A stretch of DNA of 64,000 nt from Taudactylus pleione (taxonomy: Eukaryota > Chordata > Amphibia > Anura > Myobatrachidae). The notes beneath the pieces were generated by a model. The model searched no databases. It was not told where the DNA came from and was given only the letters and a program-made list of their open reading frames with translations. Position numbers and translations under genes: made by a program. This document shows, one piece after another, positions 45,626 to 58,085 of this stretch (the stretch's first letter is position 1; every line of letters begins with the position of its first letter). Where the stretch lies: assembly GCA_031769625.1 (NCBI GenBank), contig JAUIMM010000169.1, positions 11,342,001 to 11,406,000 on the forward strand, read 5' to 3'.

Positions 45626-47090
45626 ATTCATAGATATACGCTATAGCACAGTCACTGTGTCTTTATACTCAGCGCTGTGCTACAATATGCAAATGACTCC
45701 TCCTGCTGGCTTCTCTGATCTGCTGCTGTGTCCGAGGATGCATCTTATCAATTACATGAACATCTGGCATCTGAGTGTCAGATGTCAGAATGTCTGGCTG
45801 ACGCTGCTAGGGCTAGTGAAGGTGCGTCCAAGGATGCCCAGAACAGGGCCGACATGCCCCTGTTTTCTGGAATGCTCCCTTTTGCCACCCTCAAACGCCA
45901 GCAGCATGTCAATCATGCTGCAGCTTAGGGGCACTGTGACCAATGTGGCAGAAACAGATCTGCGCAGTGCGGCTCCTGCACATGTGCAGATCTGCAAACA
46001 TCGGAGATTCAACTTTACATAAATCTGAGAATTAGGCCTGGAATCGCCCATAGAGGCATGCACTCAGCTATGGAGCTTGCGCAATGCGAAAACACGCAAG
46101 ATCAGTCTGTACTTGTATTTAACAGTCACTTAATGTTATCTCTGGTAGCATCCTAGGAGGAGCCTCGTCCCCCATCACAGAATTGGCACTGCCCGCTCAG
46201 GTATTGTGCACCTCCCCTCGCTGCTTTTTACATTAGCAGATGGGAGGTGGGGGCTGCAGCTAGCAATCATAGCAGGGGGCTCATTACAGATATCTCTGTT
46301 CTACTGCTCAGTTTATTTATTTATATTTAACACAAACAAACAATAAATGGTGAATAGAAGGGTGTTACTGACCCCAGCATTAGCTTGTGCTCACACCTGA
46401 TTATTTGGGTATTATGTTTATGCATTGTATACATGATATAAAGATTCTGTGAAGTAATGACTCTTAGCACTATCATAAAATCCCAATGACCTAATTTTTC
46501 CTGTATGCTCATGCTCATCCTCTCGCTTTCGTCTATGCTTCCTTACACACGTGCGTGATCCTATCCCCAGTGATCTCGGCGTTGCAGAGCAGTCAGACAG
46601 CAGCACGCAGAGCTTCAGGGTATACATCATAAATCCCCATCTGCTCCTTTTTCTCATTCTTCAAAAAGATTATCCAGCATAATATTATCAAAGAGCAACT
46701 TCAGTGCTGCCTTTCACCAACTATCCATATTGTAGTTATACTTTGTAAATTTTGAATACAGAATATATAGTGAAATTTATATATACATCCTGCTCAGTGC
46801 CCTACGTAAAGGAGTCAGTAAGAGCTTACGCAGCGCTAGAAAAAGCAGTTCTGTTGCTTTTCTTCATAATGTATTTTCTAATTGTGGTAAGGAGGAGGAT
46901 TCTTCCCACCTGCATTCCTCCCTGCACCCGTCTATACTTATACAGAAAAGAAAAAAACACCCTTAGCAATGTAGATATGTTGAGTTAGGGGCTCTATGTC
47001 TCTAACCCTATAGATTGTAAGCTTGTAGACCGTTCCATCATATCTCTACACAGTCTTGTTTATTATTGTATTTGTACCACATTGTGAAGC
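45626..47090. other. Unassigned sequence
   Basis: No gene is recognised. A tagattgtaagctt word near 47011 resembles the SINE tail at 35360, without the rest of the SINE. Confidence 0.35.
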
Positions 47091-47093
47091 ATA

Positions 47094-47442
47094 CTTGGAG
47101 ACCTTTTGGCTTCCTCCTGTGGGGGAAGGAGGAGGGGGTGGCGGGCGGGGTTCATCAGTGGTGGGCAACTGTGGGACATGCCGACACAACTACGTCATCA
47201 TAGCCCAGCCCCGACGCTATGCAGTGCCGATATTACCGGCATTGTGGAGTGGGGCAGAGCCGTGATGACGCGATTCAACACAAATTGCCTCATCAGCCAC
47301 CTGTACGGCCCTCTTCACTGGGGACATAGACGACCGCAGCCAGGTGGCCCCAGCCCTCGGGAGACTTGTCCACCTTTCTGGGTGCCCGGGAGCATCACCT
47401 GATTTTCAGGAGACTTCTGGGCATTCCGGGAGGGTAGGCAAG
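47094..47442. mobile_element. CTTGCCKAC-type MITE with TA duplication
   Basis: The ends cttggagac and gtaggcaag are flanked by TA (47092-47093 and 47443-47444). It contains ggcattgtggagtgggg and gatgacgcgattcaacac. This copy defines the probable insertion site of the family. Confidence 0.75.
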
Positions 47443-47586
47443 TATGCTGTGAATTACAGTATGCACTATATGAATAAAAGACCGGAAGAAAATGGTGACC
47501 ATGCACACTATGACTGAACAGAGGCAGAATCTGTGGCAGCCCAAAGGGCCAGCACACAGTGGCAGCCCAAAGTGCCAGCACACAAT

Positions 47587-48736
47587 GGACCTGATTCAGA
47601 CCCACTCGCTAAGGCACGATCGTTCGCTGTGAGCGATTTTCACCCATCTGCACATGCATATAATTCACAGTGGGCCTGATTCAGAGCCGGACGCTATTTG
47701 CGCTCGCTCGTTCAGAAAAAGGGGCTGGCTATTTAAATTGAGTGCTCGCTCTTTGCGGTCTGTTGACGCCTCTATGTCTGAGCGAGCGTCCGAAACATGC
47801 GCTCGCTATTTTGTAAAGACGCCCCTTGGCCGTTCGCATCATACGTCATCTCCGCTATTTATTTGATTAATCGAGTACATCGAAAGGCGTATGAACTGCT
47901 CGCTATTCTTGTGGTAGCATTTTCCTACCGCAATCATGCGAGCAGTTCAGGCTAAAAGACAACCAAGTGACGTGGTCGATGACGCTGCTTTGTTAATTAT
48001 GCACACCCTTAAAACGCCCGTTTTGACCGTTCGGCATGCCTGCGTTCGGATTTCCACTCCCCGTTTTCAAGCACCTTCCCCTGTTACCACCCACAAACAC
48101 ATTTTGCGAGCACACGATTTCCGACCGCATTGACTGGTTGGCGCATGCACATTACGACCCATATGCATGCGCAGATGTGCGAACATCGCTCGGAGCGAAC
48201 GAGCGGCCGCTTACGAGCGGCTCTGAATCAGGTCCAGTGCGCGTGCGCAAGCCATTCGTTGCGATCTAATTTTGGTAGGTCGTAAGCCACTATCAGGTCG
48301 CTGCTTTGAGTGCCGTTTGTGGGTGGTAACAGGGAAGGTGCTTGTGAACGGGGGAGTGGTGTTGCGAATGCAGGCGTGTCAGTCCCCCAAAACGCTGTTT
48401 AAAGGGCATGCACAATTAGCAAAGTAGTTGTACACGTCACATGCATGTATTTCAGCCCGTACTGACCGCAGTGCTTGCGGCAGGGAAAGGCAACCCCAAG
48501 GCTGCGAGCTGCTCCGATGGCTCACGATGGTCCCAATTAATCATACATTTCCTGGAGATGACGTGTGTTCTGAGAGGCAAGGGGGAGTCTTCAGACACTT
48601 GCGAGCGCACTTTACCGTTCCTCACTAACACATAGTGGGCGCCCTTACGCGACACAGTGCGAGCGCTTAATTTAAATATCCGTCCCCTTTTGGCCAGCGA
48701 GCGATCGCATCTTCCGAGCGGGTCTGAATGAGCTCC
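47587..48736. mobile_element. GGGCCTGATTCAG-family MITE, outer copy
   Basis: The ends ggacctgattcagaccc and gggtctgaatgagctcc are flanked by AAT and ATT, one mismatch. It is split by 47672-48235. The interior after the split has gtgggtggtaacaggg and gcaggcgtgtcag blocks. Confidence 0.72.
47672..48235. mobile_element. GGGCCTGATTCAG-family MITE, subfamily A, nested
   Basis: The ends gggcctgattcagagccg and ggctctgaatcaggtcc are flanked by AGT (47669-47671 and 48236-48238). Its orientation is reversed relative to 736-1328. Confidence 0.87.
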
Positions 48737-48783
48737 ATTGTGTTCCCATACTGTTCACTTTGAACATTAACTACTTGCATTGG

Positions 48784-49990
48784 TGCTTGAAAGTTTGTGA
48801 ACCCATTTTTTTATTGCGGAAAATGAGCCAATATCACATATCTTTGAGTGTCAAAAGTATGTGAACCTTTGCTTATAGTATCTGGTATGATCCCCTTGTG
48901 CAGCAATAACTGCTTCTAAATGTTTCAGGTAATTGTTGATAAGCCCTGAACATCTGCTTATAGGAATTTTACCCCATTCATACAAAACAGCTTCAACTCT
49001 GTTATGTTGGTGGGTTTCCTCCCATGAACTGCTCGCTTAATTCCCTTGATTGGATTAAGGTCAGGACTTTGACTTGGCCATTCCAAAAGTTTAAATGTAT
49101 TCTTCTATAACCATTCTTTTGTCGAATGACTTGTGTGCTTTGGGTCATTGTCTTGCTGCATGACCCACATTCTCTTGAGATGCTGCTCATGGACAGATGT
49201 CCTGACATTTTCCTTTAGAATATTCTGGTAAAATTCAGAATTCATTGTCCCACCAGTACTGGCAAGTCGTCAGAGGCCAGATGCAGCAAAACAGGCCCAA
49301 ACCATGATACCAACACCACTATGTTTCACAGATGGTATGAGATTTTTATGCTGGGATGCAGTGTTCTCCTTTCTCCAAACATAACGCTTAGCTAATGTGA
49401 GAAAGGCATTCAGTTGCTTAGAGGTTACCTTGGGTTCCTTTGTGACCTTGAGAACTATTAGATGCCTTGCTGTTGGCGTGATCTTTGTTGGTCGACCACT
49501 CCTGGGGAGGGTAATAATGGTCAGGAATTTGCTCCATTTGTACACAATCTGTCTGACTGTTGATTGGTGGAGTCCATACTCTTTAGAGATAGTTTTGTAA
49601 CCTTTTCCAGCCTGATGAGCATCAACAACTCTTCATCTGAGGTCCTCAGAAATCTCCTTTGTTCATGGCATGATACACTTCCACAAACGTGTGTTGTGAA
49701 CATCAGCTTTTGATAGATCCCTGTTCTTTTAAAAAGACAGGTTGTCCACTTACACCTGATTGAAAATACCTGACTCTAATTTCACCTTCAAAATATCTGC
49801 TAAACCTAAAGGTTCACATACTTTTGACACTCACAGCTATGTGGTTTTGGATAATTTTCCTCAAAAAAAATGTGTATGCCTAAATTTTTTTGCCTCATAT
49901 GTTTGATTTGGTTCTCTCTCTCTCTACTTTTAGGACTTGTGTTAAAATAAGAGGTAGTTTTAGACCAAATTTTAGCAGAAATTTGGAAAA
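48784..49990 (-). mobile_element. Tc1-type transposon, minus strand, internally deleted
   Basis: The left end is near tgcttgaaagtttgtgaacc and the right half ends near agcagaaatttggaaa. Inner repeat words tgtcaaaagtatgtgaacct (48849) and ggttcacatacttttgacac (49812) are inverted. The transposase fragments read on the minus strand. At about 49390 two distant parts of the gene are joined, so several hundred bases are missing. Confidence 0.82.
49270..49700 (-). pseudogene. Tc1-type transposase fragment with internal deletion
   Basis: The minus-strand translation runs from MYKWSKFLTIITLPRSGRPT through KITPTARHLIVLKVTKEPKV to a fused VWRKENTASQHKNL and GIMVWACFAASGL. The N-terminal DNA-binding half and the part with the second catalytic region are joined without the intervening sequence. 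The N-terminal segment upstream is in another frame with stops. It is not functional. Confidence 0.82.
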
Positions 49991-51480
49991 TAAAATGTAA
50001 AATTGCCTTCAGTAAAATGGGCATTTCTGGGAGGCAACTGGGCCGTGTAGATGCACAGAACAGATGAATCACGTGAGAGTGTTCTGGAAATGTCGTGGAC
50101 ATATGACCTGATTGCCATGCTTGTGTGAGGAATGCGTATGACGGGACGCCTGTGTTTGATGGAGCTTTTTTACCCAGCAGGGGGTGGGTACAAGTGCCAC
50201 AAGTAAAATGACAGCCACGGCTGGAAAAACAATGTGAGTGGAGCAATGCATGCACATAAATTTGCGCGGATAATCCCATAGATGGACTGACACTCACATT
50301 AGCACAAGGTAGCGAATGATCAAATATGGAGTGTGCTACTGTGTTGTCTTAATGAATGCTCCTTAGATGACGTATTCTCCTTTACCAAGATGGCCACTGT
50401 TGGCCTTCTGTGTATGCTTGACGCCATCTTGTCACTGTGTATGTGTGCCACAGTGGGACACATCAACGGCTGGTGCTCTGTATGTTCTGCTCAAGCTCCG
50501 CTCCATATAGATTACTGAGTGTTTAATTGTGAGTAGCGGCCAGACGCCGTTCCCCCTCCCTCTTACATCACAGCAGCCCAGAACACGCTGCTGTGTGCTG
50601 GGCTGCACTGGGAGACTGCTTGCAGCTGCTAAGCAGCAGCCGCAGCAGTCTTCTATGCCTGTGGGGGAGGGTTCAGACTGATTGCACCCCCAACTGGCTA
50701 TGCACAGCGCCCCCCTCCCCAGCGCACATTTTTTTTTCCTCCTAAGGGGTCGTGACCATGCCTACCACGATTAGGCCACACCTCATTCATCCAGGTCGGC
50801 GCGCCTGACTATATTTATGTATACCATAAATGGAAGGGGTGTGTATACATCTCATACACACATTGAGGATCTATTTGTCATGTTAGATTTAGGTCATTGC
50901 CCAATTCTTCAAAATGGGTCTGTTGCCTGTCATTTTATGTTATTCAAAATTTTGCTCATATAGCACAATACTGCATGCTGGCTGTTTGGGGTTTCTTCCT
51001 TTTCATTGTTTGTGTGTGTATGTATTACAGCATGCCTACACCTGTACCAAGAGCTTCTATCTCAGTAATTACACAACACCAATGGCATTTCTATTGTACT
51101 TGTTTCTATCAGAGATTATCAGACTGTACACAATGACATTACTATTCCCAACATGTTAATTCTGCATCATTTTTAGGCTAAAGTCATCTGGTGACGTTCG
51201 CAGCTAATTGAATGGAGTGAAGCCATATGTCCGAATAAAAAAATAATAATAGTTTGTCCCTGGAAATTGTAGCTCTTTTATTTAAGTTTCAAAAAAGAAA
51301 ATATTTTATTTGTAAATGTGCACTTAGCACCGCCCATTTTCTATAGATGTGATATCCAATGATCACATGGGATGGGCCACATATTTCACATAATATACAG
51401 GCATGTACGAGAGTCAGATCCATCTTCAGTATTATGTTATAGCATGGGAGCCATAGATAAGATAGAATTTTAGAGGTTCG
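49991..51480. other. Unassigned sequence, with a repeat related to 27120
   Basis: Positions 50530-50710 match the block at 27160-27290 (ctccctcttac, tgctgggctg, ctgattgcacccc). The remainder holds no gene that I can recognise. Confidence 0.4.
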
Positions 51481-51486
51481 CACATA

Positions 51487-52476
51487 GGGCCTGATTCAGA
51501 GATGGGTGGTATTGCACAGCCGCAGGGAAGCAGCAGTGGAATACCATCCAACCAGTGGCGGCTCCTGAGGTCTGGCTGCAGCGCAGTCCAAAATTCAAAT
51601 ATGGGAGCAACATCAGCTGCCAGTGGGTAATGACCGGTGATGTTTGGCAGGTGTGTCTCCCCTATTTACAGTTTGGACTGCGCTGCAGCCAGCCTTGCCG
51701 GCCTTGCATCAAGCTAAAATGCACAAATGCAGCAGGTGGTCCATAGACGCTGCCTCGGATCACTATAACATCTGGTTTAGCCAGGCTGTATAAACTGTCT
51801 GTCGGAACTGGACAGCCGAGTCCAGGAAGTCTGAGGGCCTGATTCAGAGCCGGACGCTCTGACCAGAGCGCTCGCTCTGAATCGGGGCCGTCCTAGTTAA
51901 ATTTGGAGCTGCCTCCTGGCCGCTCGCATAGCTGTGGGTGACCACCCACAGCTATGCGAGCGGCCAAAAAGATGGTCGCGATGGTCAAGACCATCGCGAC
52001 CATCGGGCTTGCGACGAGACCCTGCAGCAGGGTCTCGCTGCCGCAAGCCCTGGAGTGATTTTGGCTCTATCAGAGCCAAAATCACTCTCACTGACATCAC
52101 TAGTGATGTCAGTGGGGCCGGACCCAGACGGTAGGCGTTCCCATGGGAACGCCTCCGTCTGGGCAGCCACGCCCCCAGCACACCCACCAAAGGGGGCGTG
52201 CTGTCAATCACCATCGACAGCACACCCCCTTTGGTGCGAGACCCATAACGACGGCTACCCCATCGTTATTCGGGTCTCGCGCATGCGCACGACGGAAGGC
52301 GCCTCCGTCGTGTGCATGCGCATTTGGGAAACATCGACCCGCTTGCGAGCGCTCAGCTCTCGCGAGCGGGTCTGAATGAGACCCTGAGTCAGACGACGCA
52401 GGCCCTAGTGAAGACCCCCAACAGTTGGAGATGTACTCAAATCCTTGGGTTTTGCGTACATCTCTAAATCAGGCCC
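51487..52476. mobile_element. GGGCCTGATTCAG-family MITE, outer copy
   Basis: The ends gggcctgattcagagatg and catctctaaatcaggccc are flanked by ATA (51484-51486 and 52477-52479). It is split by the hairpin-chain copy at 51835-52384. Confidence 0.8.
51835..52384. mobile_element. Subfamily B hairpin-chain MITE (550 bp)
   Basis: The ends gggcctgattcagagccg and gggtctgaatgagaccc are flanked by TGA (51832-51834 and 52385-52387). The chain is the reverse of 24667-25216 with the same length. The 34-bp palindrome lies at 51971-52004, the ctgacatcactagtgatgtc palindrome at about 52090, and ggcgttcccatgggaacgcc at about 52134-52153. Confidence 0.88.
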
Positions 52477-52744
52477 ATAGGCAATTAGTTGTACAGCTCA
52501 TAGAAGATGTAAAAATTTGTCTTTGATTGTGGATCACTGTTTCAGTCTATCTGTAATGAGTTCACCCATGAACATGAAAGAGGTGTTAATAGTTGTAATG
52601 CATATGCTGTGTATTATAATATGTAGGAAGTAGGAACTGAGGAAGCTGAAAACAGGTGAATATAGCAGCACCTGGATGAAGCAGCAGATGTATGCTGGCA
52701 GATGACCGCAGGTACTGGAGTCCTTGAGAGACACAGGTAACAAA

Positions 52745-53315
52745 GGACCTGATTCAGAGCCGCTCGCAAGCGGCCCGATGGTTTGCGCATGCGCACGCTT
52801 CGTTCTGCGCGTGCTTGAACTACTCTGCGATCGCAGCCTGCTCGCTCGCTCGCCCAGCAAAGACAGCCCAGTGAAATGAGTGACAGGAGAGGCCGTTTGT
52901 GGGTGGTAACAAGGGCAGGACACTAATAACGGGGGTGTAGAGGTGCGAACGCAGGCGTGCCTGGGTGTTTCAACGCCGTTTTTAAGGCGTGCATAACTAA
53001 CAGGCAGCGTCATAGTACACGTCACATTCCTGTTTTTTACACTGAAGACCTCGCAGTGCTTGCGGTAGGGTAAGGCAACCACAAGCGCTGTGATCGCTAC
53101 CGATGGTGCTCGATGTACCAATGTTTTAAAACACTTCCTGGAGATGACGTGCGTTAGTGGGCGTCTCAACATACACTAATGGGTATCTGCATACACAGAG
53201 CGATCGCTCGCACAGCCAAAGTGGGCGTGCTAATGCCTTTCCGAGTGAGCGCCTGCCATGGCGTCACTTTGCCGAATTTGCATACGCTGGATGCGAGTGG
53301 CTCTGAATGAGTTCC
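52745..53315. mobile_element. GGGCCTGATTCAG-family MITE
   Basis: Ends ggacctgattcagagccg and ggctctgaatgagttcc are flanked by AAA (52742-52744 and 53316-53318). Interior blocks are gtgggtggtaacaaggg and gtacacgtcac. The 212-codon minus-strand frame across it is a repeat artefact. Confidence 0.85.
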
Positions 53316-53318
53316 AAA

Positions 53319-53878
53319 GTCCACTAGGAACACAGGAAACAGAAGACAGCTGATACTGAGACCTGGAGCCTAGATAATCCCTGGAGGGGTGAAGTTGTTC
53401 TGGCAATGGTTCAGCTCCAGGTGCAGGTTTAAATAGGGAATGGTTCATAGATATTGGTCTATTAGACCATGTGAGCAGTCAGGTGAATCGGCTAATGATT
53501 TGTTTACCATGGGAAATCTCAGACTTGCTTTGCAAGCAGAAATATATAAACATCTTTTTGTTTGAAGGGGATGCTGAGACCCCGATTTGTGATAGGCTTG
53601 AAATGTGAAAAACAAAAATTGCTTTAATCCTATTGTGGTTTTGGTCACTCGCCTGGTGATGCCTCCTGGTCACGTCCCATGCCCGTGGTTCAGGACCCCT
53701 AGACTTTCATGTTCTGTAAAGTGGTCCCAGGAAGGATGTGAGTTTGACATGTCTTGACTCTTGAGTAGTGTAACTGTAGCAACTGCAAGTGCTAAAATCC
53801 CCTGTGTGATGTAGTTCTTTATTTGCTTTAAACAAGTCAAAACATTTTTAGAACTTGCATGTAGAGAGTTAGGACACT
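53319..53878. other. Unassigned sequence
   Basis: No gene is recognised. Confidence 0.35.
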
Positions 53879-53881
53879 AAG

Positions 53882-54410
53882 GGCCTGATTCAGAGGTGGA
53901 CGTTATTGTAATTCGCACGCAGACTGAGCGATTGTTTGCCATTACGCATGCGTATGCATTGCAGTGCGCGAAGGTAGATGTGCGATCCTGCAGCGACCGC
54001 CATGCGAGCCCACAGACCACGGAGGCCCATTGCAGATTGATTGACAGGGAGTGACCATTTGGGGGTGTTGACGGGGCGGTGGTTAAGGAAACGCAGGTGT
54101 GTTTGAGCGTTTGAACGCCGTTACTTGGGCGTGCATAAATTAGCCACTGCAAGTGCATACGCAACCCTGCGTGGCTGAAGAGCTTCCTAGGCTGCTGCAG
54201 GTCAGACCTGCCGCAAGGGTAAAATGGCCACAGATGTCCTTCAATGTTACCGATATTTATGCGTGTTTGCGTTCGCGCATGCGAGTACAAAGGCAGCAGT
54301 GGGCGTCTTTACACTTGGCTGATCTTTGCTAACATTAGCATATTTTCACAGCTACGTGCGAGGGAATGCACAGCTGCGTACGCATGAGCGCCCACCTCTG
54401 AATCAGGGCC
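53882..54410. mobile_element. GGGCCTGATTCAG-family MITE
   Basis: Ends ggcctgattcagaggtgg and ccacctctgaatcagggcc are flanked by AAG (53879-53881 and 54411-54413). The interior is related to subfamily C/D (gattgacagggagtg, gcgtgcataaatta). Confidence 0.82.
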
Positions 54411-54413
54411 AAG

Positions 54414-55255
54414 AACATATGACAGTTTCACAGTAGGTTACAGCAGATGCGAGGTCAGGTGCAATGTCCATATACCATTACTCTATTTCCAGTTTCATGT
54501 TGTTTCCATAAAACAAAAAATCCAAGGGCCTGGTTGGAAAATTGCTTCCTCATCAAAGCTACAAACCAGACCTGTTCACTTTTTCTATCACCAAACACCC
54601 GCACTCTACCCCCACCAAAAACATGGTTCTCTCTGGATCCTCCACTCCACTTATCTGTTGTTCTTTTCTGACTTAGGGATGACCATCAGTGGTTTGCCCC
54701 TGACAGTAGTTTTACCACTAATTTGGGAGAATTGCTGAAATTTTTTTTATAATTTTTTAGTAGTGAGAATGCTTGATCGCAGTCCTAGTTCCTTTGTGTA
54801 CTTGCAAAACTGAAGCATCAATGGTTTTCCCAGATGGTTAAAAACCACCGACAATTGATGTTTAACCTGTCAATGGTCATCACTACTCTGGGTCCTCTTC
54901 ATTTCGTCACAATGCTGGAGGGAACAAAGGATCAAGAGCAGGGAGTCTCATTTAGGGACTAGGAATGCACCCCTCTCAGTACGGATGTACAGGTATGGCA
55001 AACGTTAAACTTTTGAACCCCCACAGACAGAAACATTATGGCTGCATATCCATGCACTTTCCCATAAAATCAGATGTGACTGCACCAAAGTGGGTGTGTG
55101 ACAACGCAGAAAACATTTATGCTGTTTTGATATCTATTAATGACCCTTATGTGGGGTACACACTTGGCTGACGGATCTTGTAACTATATGCCTGTGCATA
55201 CACTACACAGTTACCAAATGGTCAACCGATATGGTGATGTCATTGTTGGTGGTTC
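54414..55255. other. Unassigned sequence
   Basis: No gene is recognised. A ggggtacacacttggctgac word near 55153 may be the left end of a gtacacac-type MITE. Confidence 0.35.
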
Positions 55256-55261
55256 CTGTGG

Positions 55262-55490
55262 CCAGCAGCTATGCATTCAGCATCCCGACCGCTGGGATGC
55301 TGAAGATAAGTAATGGGGTGGGGGGGGAAGGGCGCTAGGGGGAGGGTCAGGGTTAGGCACTAAGGGGGGAGGTTAGGTTTAGGCACTATGGGGGGAGGTT
55401 AGCGTTAGGCACCAAAGAGGGAGGGTTAGCATACCGACCAACAAGTGGCGGTATGCTAACCCTGTTGGGATCCTGGCATCGGTAGACTAC
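55262..55490. mobile_element. MITE with telomere-like tract, reversed (copy 4)
   Basis: Here the G-rich strand is shown: agggttaggcac, ggttaggtttaggcac and ggttagcgttaggcac lie between catcccgaccgctgggatg and gcataccgaccaac hairpin words. It is the inverse of the other three copies. Confidence 0.6.
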
Positions 55491-56716
55491 ACACACAGGC
55501 AGATGCGCACAATATATCTGAACAATATATCGCATCTGCCGTGCTGCACGGCCTATGCAATATATCTTTTAACAACATTGTTTACATACAGTATATAAGG
55601 ACTGAACGGTATATATTTTCTTGACTTTACAAATGATATATCGTACAGTATGTTCCCAGCATTTTTGTGCACTAGATGAATAATACCTAATTGATGATTG
55701 CTTGCGGTGGTTTTGTGCAGATCTACACATTTGAGCAGTGTTAACTAATAATATACACTGCTATGAATTATTGTTTACACAGCCATAGGTGCAGAAACAT
55801 GAAGGGAGGTGGGGGGGGGGGGGGGCAAGGAGGTAGTTGTTTCCCCCAAATATACTATACATGATACATGAGTTACTGGGAGCTGAGTAAGTCCCATGAG
55901 ACACCACAAAAAGGACAGAGCCACATGTGCTGAGCTCTGATTGGTGGAGCTCATCACATGCTTCTCTGAATCATGGAGGAGATCAGCAGCAGCCACATGG
56001 GAGGATTCACCAGAGCCATGAAGCACCTGCTGGGTCTGTGTAACTTTTGCTGAATGCTGAATAAGAATGGAGACCCCTGTAATGACAGAAGCAGTGAGGT
56101 ATATACTATGTTGGATATACATACATAGCTCGGGAGCCCCCCGGCCATTCCCGGAGAGTAGGCAAGTTTGCCTAGTATTAGGACTAAACAAAACCAAGTT
56201 AAATGTGCAGCTACAGTATTTATATCCTACTTATATCTTTTTTTTTTTTTTTAAATGAGAACGTTTTTTTGTTGTTGTTGGCTTTTGGTCATTATAAGGT
56301 GCAGTCTGAGCATGTCTTCTTCCTCTGGGTGTATCCAACCCAGCATAGTGTGTGTAGTGGTGTCTGATAATAATTCCCATGTGGCATGAATGCAATGTGT
56401 ACCGCACCTATTGTGCTAAACTTACTCCATTATTAGTTGTTGTATGAATTGTTGGATTGGAGGGATTGGTAGTCCCTATGTCTGTATTTGGGTGGAGTCT
56501 GACATTGTAGTCATTCTACGCGCATGTTAAAGTCTTTACAGAGGACAGCCATATGGAGCATAGTTTGCAGTGTATGTATATTTGTTTTTCATCCTTGAAT
56601 TTTTTTCTTGTTTTATACCTGCAGAATATTTGCAGTGCTGTATGTGCATAGTACAGGGAATAGCAGGATACCTGCACTGAGATTGATCCTATTAGCTGCA
56701 CGTAGGGTCCTGCAAG
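55491..56716. other. Unassigned sequence with small repeat fragments
   Basis: A tccgggagaggtaggcaag-type fragment near 56145-56168 is a CTTGCCKAC MITE end. A ggtggagctcatcacatgct segment near 55945 matches one near 35565. No gene is seen. Confidence 0.35.
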
Positions 56717-56969
56717 CAGGGCCAGTTCTAGACATTGTGGAGCTCAGGGCGAAAGTTCACAGTTGCGCCCCCCTCCCCCCAGAAAAAAAAACAACAACTT
56801 TTTGTAGATGACGTTCCTCTGCACGCACTGAAAGCACACGCGCTTCCGGAAAGGGGGCATGTCCTTGCGGAACACCCCCAAATCATCACACTGTTGGGCG
56901 TGCCCAGCACTTATGAAGGTGCTGGGCTTCCCCCAAGCTCTCCCCTCATGGCGAATAATTGCCATGTGC

Positions 56970-57330
56970 AGTAATGCGCCTTACACAGTAATGCCCTTTA
57001 TAAATACATTATGCCACATGCAGTAATGCCCTTTATAAACACATTATGCCACACTCAGTAATGCCCTGTATAACACATTATGCCACACATTCAGTAATGG
57101 CCTTTATAACACATTATGCCACACGCAGTAATGCCCTGTGTAACACATTATGCCACATGCAGTAATGCCCTGTATAATACATTATGCCACATGCAGTAAT
57201 GGCTTTTATAACACATTATGCCACATGCAGTAATGCCCTGTATAACACATTATGCCACATGCAGTAATGCCCTGTATAGCACATTATGCCACATGCAGTA
57301 ATTCCCTTTATAATACAGTATCCCCAATTC
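56970..57330. repeat. 34-bp tandem array ACATTATGCCACATGCAGTA
   Basis: About 10 units of gccacatgcagtaatgccct followed by gtataacacatta. Substitutions are few, so the array is fairly young. Confidence 0.92.
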
Positions 57331-57399
57331 AAATTACGTCACACATTAGTCCCTTATTCATGTTATGACACACAGTGGTGCCCCGTTTACACAATGCCC

Positions 57400-58085
57400 A
57401 AATTAGTGCCCCTTATACACAAGGCCCACAGTACTGAGTAGTAGTGCCCCTAATACAATGCCCACAATAGTAGTGCCCCAGTAATAATGCCCTCTATAGT
57501 AGTGCCCGCAGTAGGAATGCCCCTTGTAGTAGTGCCCAAAGTTGGAATGCCCCCATTAGTGCCCCCAGTAGTAATGCCCCCTTATAGACATGCCCCCAGT
57601 AGTAATGTCCCCTTATAGACATGCCCCCAGTAGTAATGCCCCCTTATAGACATGCCCCCAGTAGAAATGCCCCCTTATAGACATGCTCCCAGTAGTAATG
57701 CCCCCCTATAGACATGCCCCCAGTAGTAATGCCCCTTAGACATGCCCCCAGTAGTAATGCCCCCTTATAGGCATGCCCCCAGTAGTAATGCCCCTTTATA
57801 GACAAGCTCCCAGTAGTAATGCCCCCCTATAGACATGCCCCCAGTAGTAATGCCCCTTATAGACATGCCCCCAGTAGTAATGCCCTCTGTAGTAATGCCC
57901 CTTATAGACATGCCCCCAGTAGTAATGCCCCTTATATACATGCCCCCAGTAGTGATGCCCCCTTATAGACATACCCAGTAGTAATGCCCCTTATAGACAT
58001 GCTCCCAGTAGTAATGCCCCCCTATAGACATGCCCCCAGTAGTAATGCCCCCTTATAGACATGCCCCCAGTAGTAATGCCCCAAT
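57400..58085. repeat. Tandem array GCCCCCAGTAGTAATGCCCC
   Basis: About 20 units of 33-35 bp, each with catgcccccagtagtaatgc and ttataga. Related to the agtagtggtcccc array at 13830-14465. Confidence 0.92.

Noticed and set aside
52534..53172. 212-codon open frame on the minus strand
   Set aside because: It overlaps the TSD-flanked MITE 52745-53315, has no domain, and shares its peptide words with frames in other copies of the same MITE.
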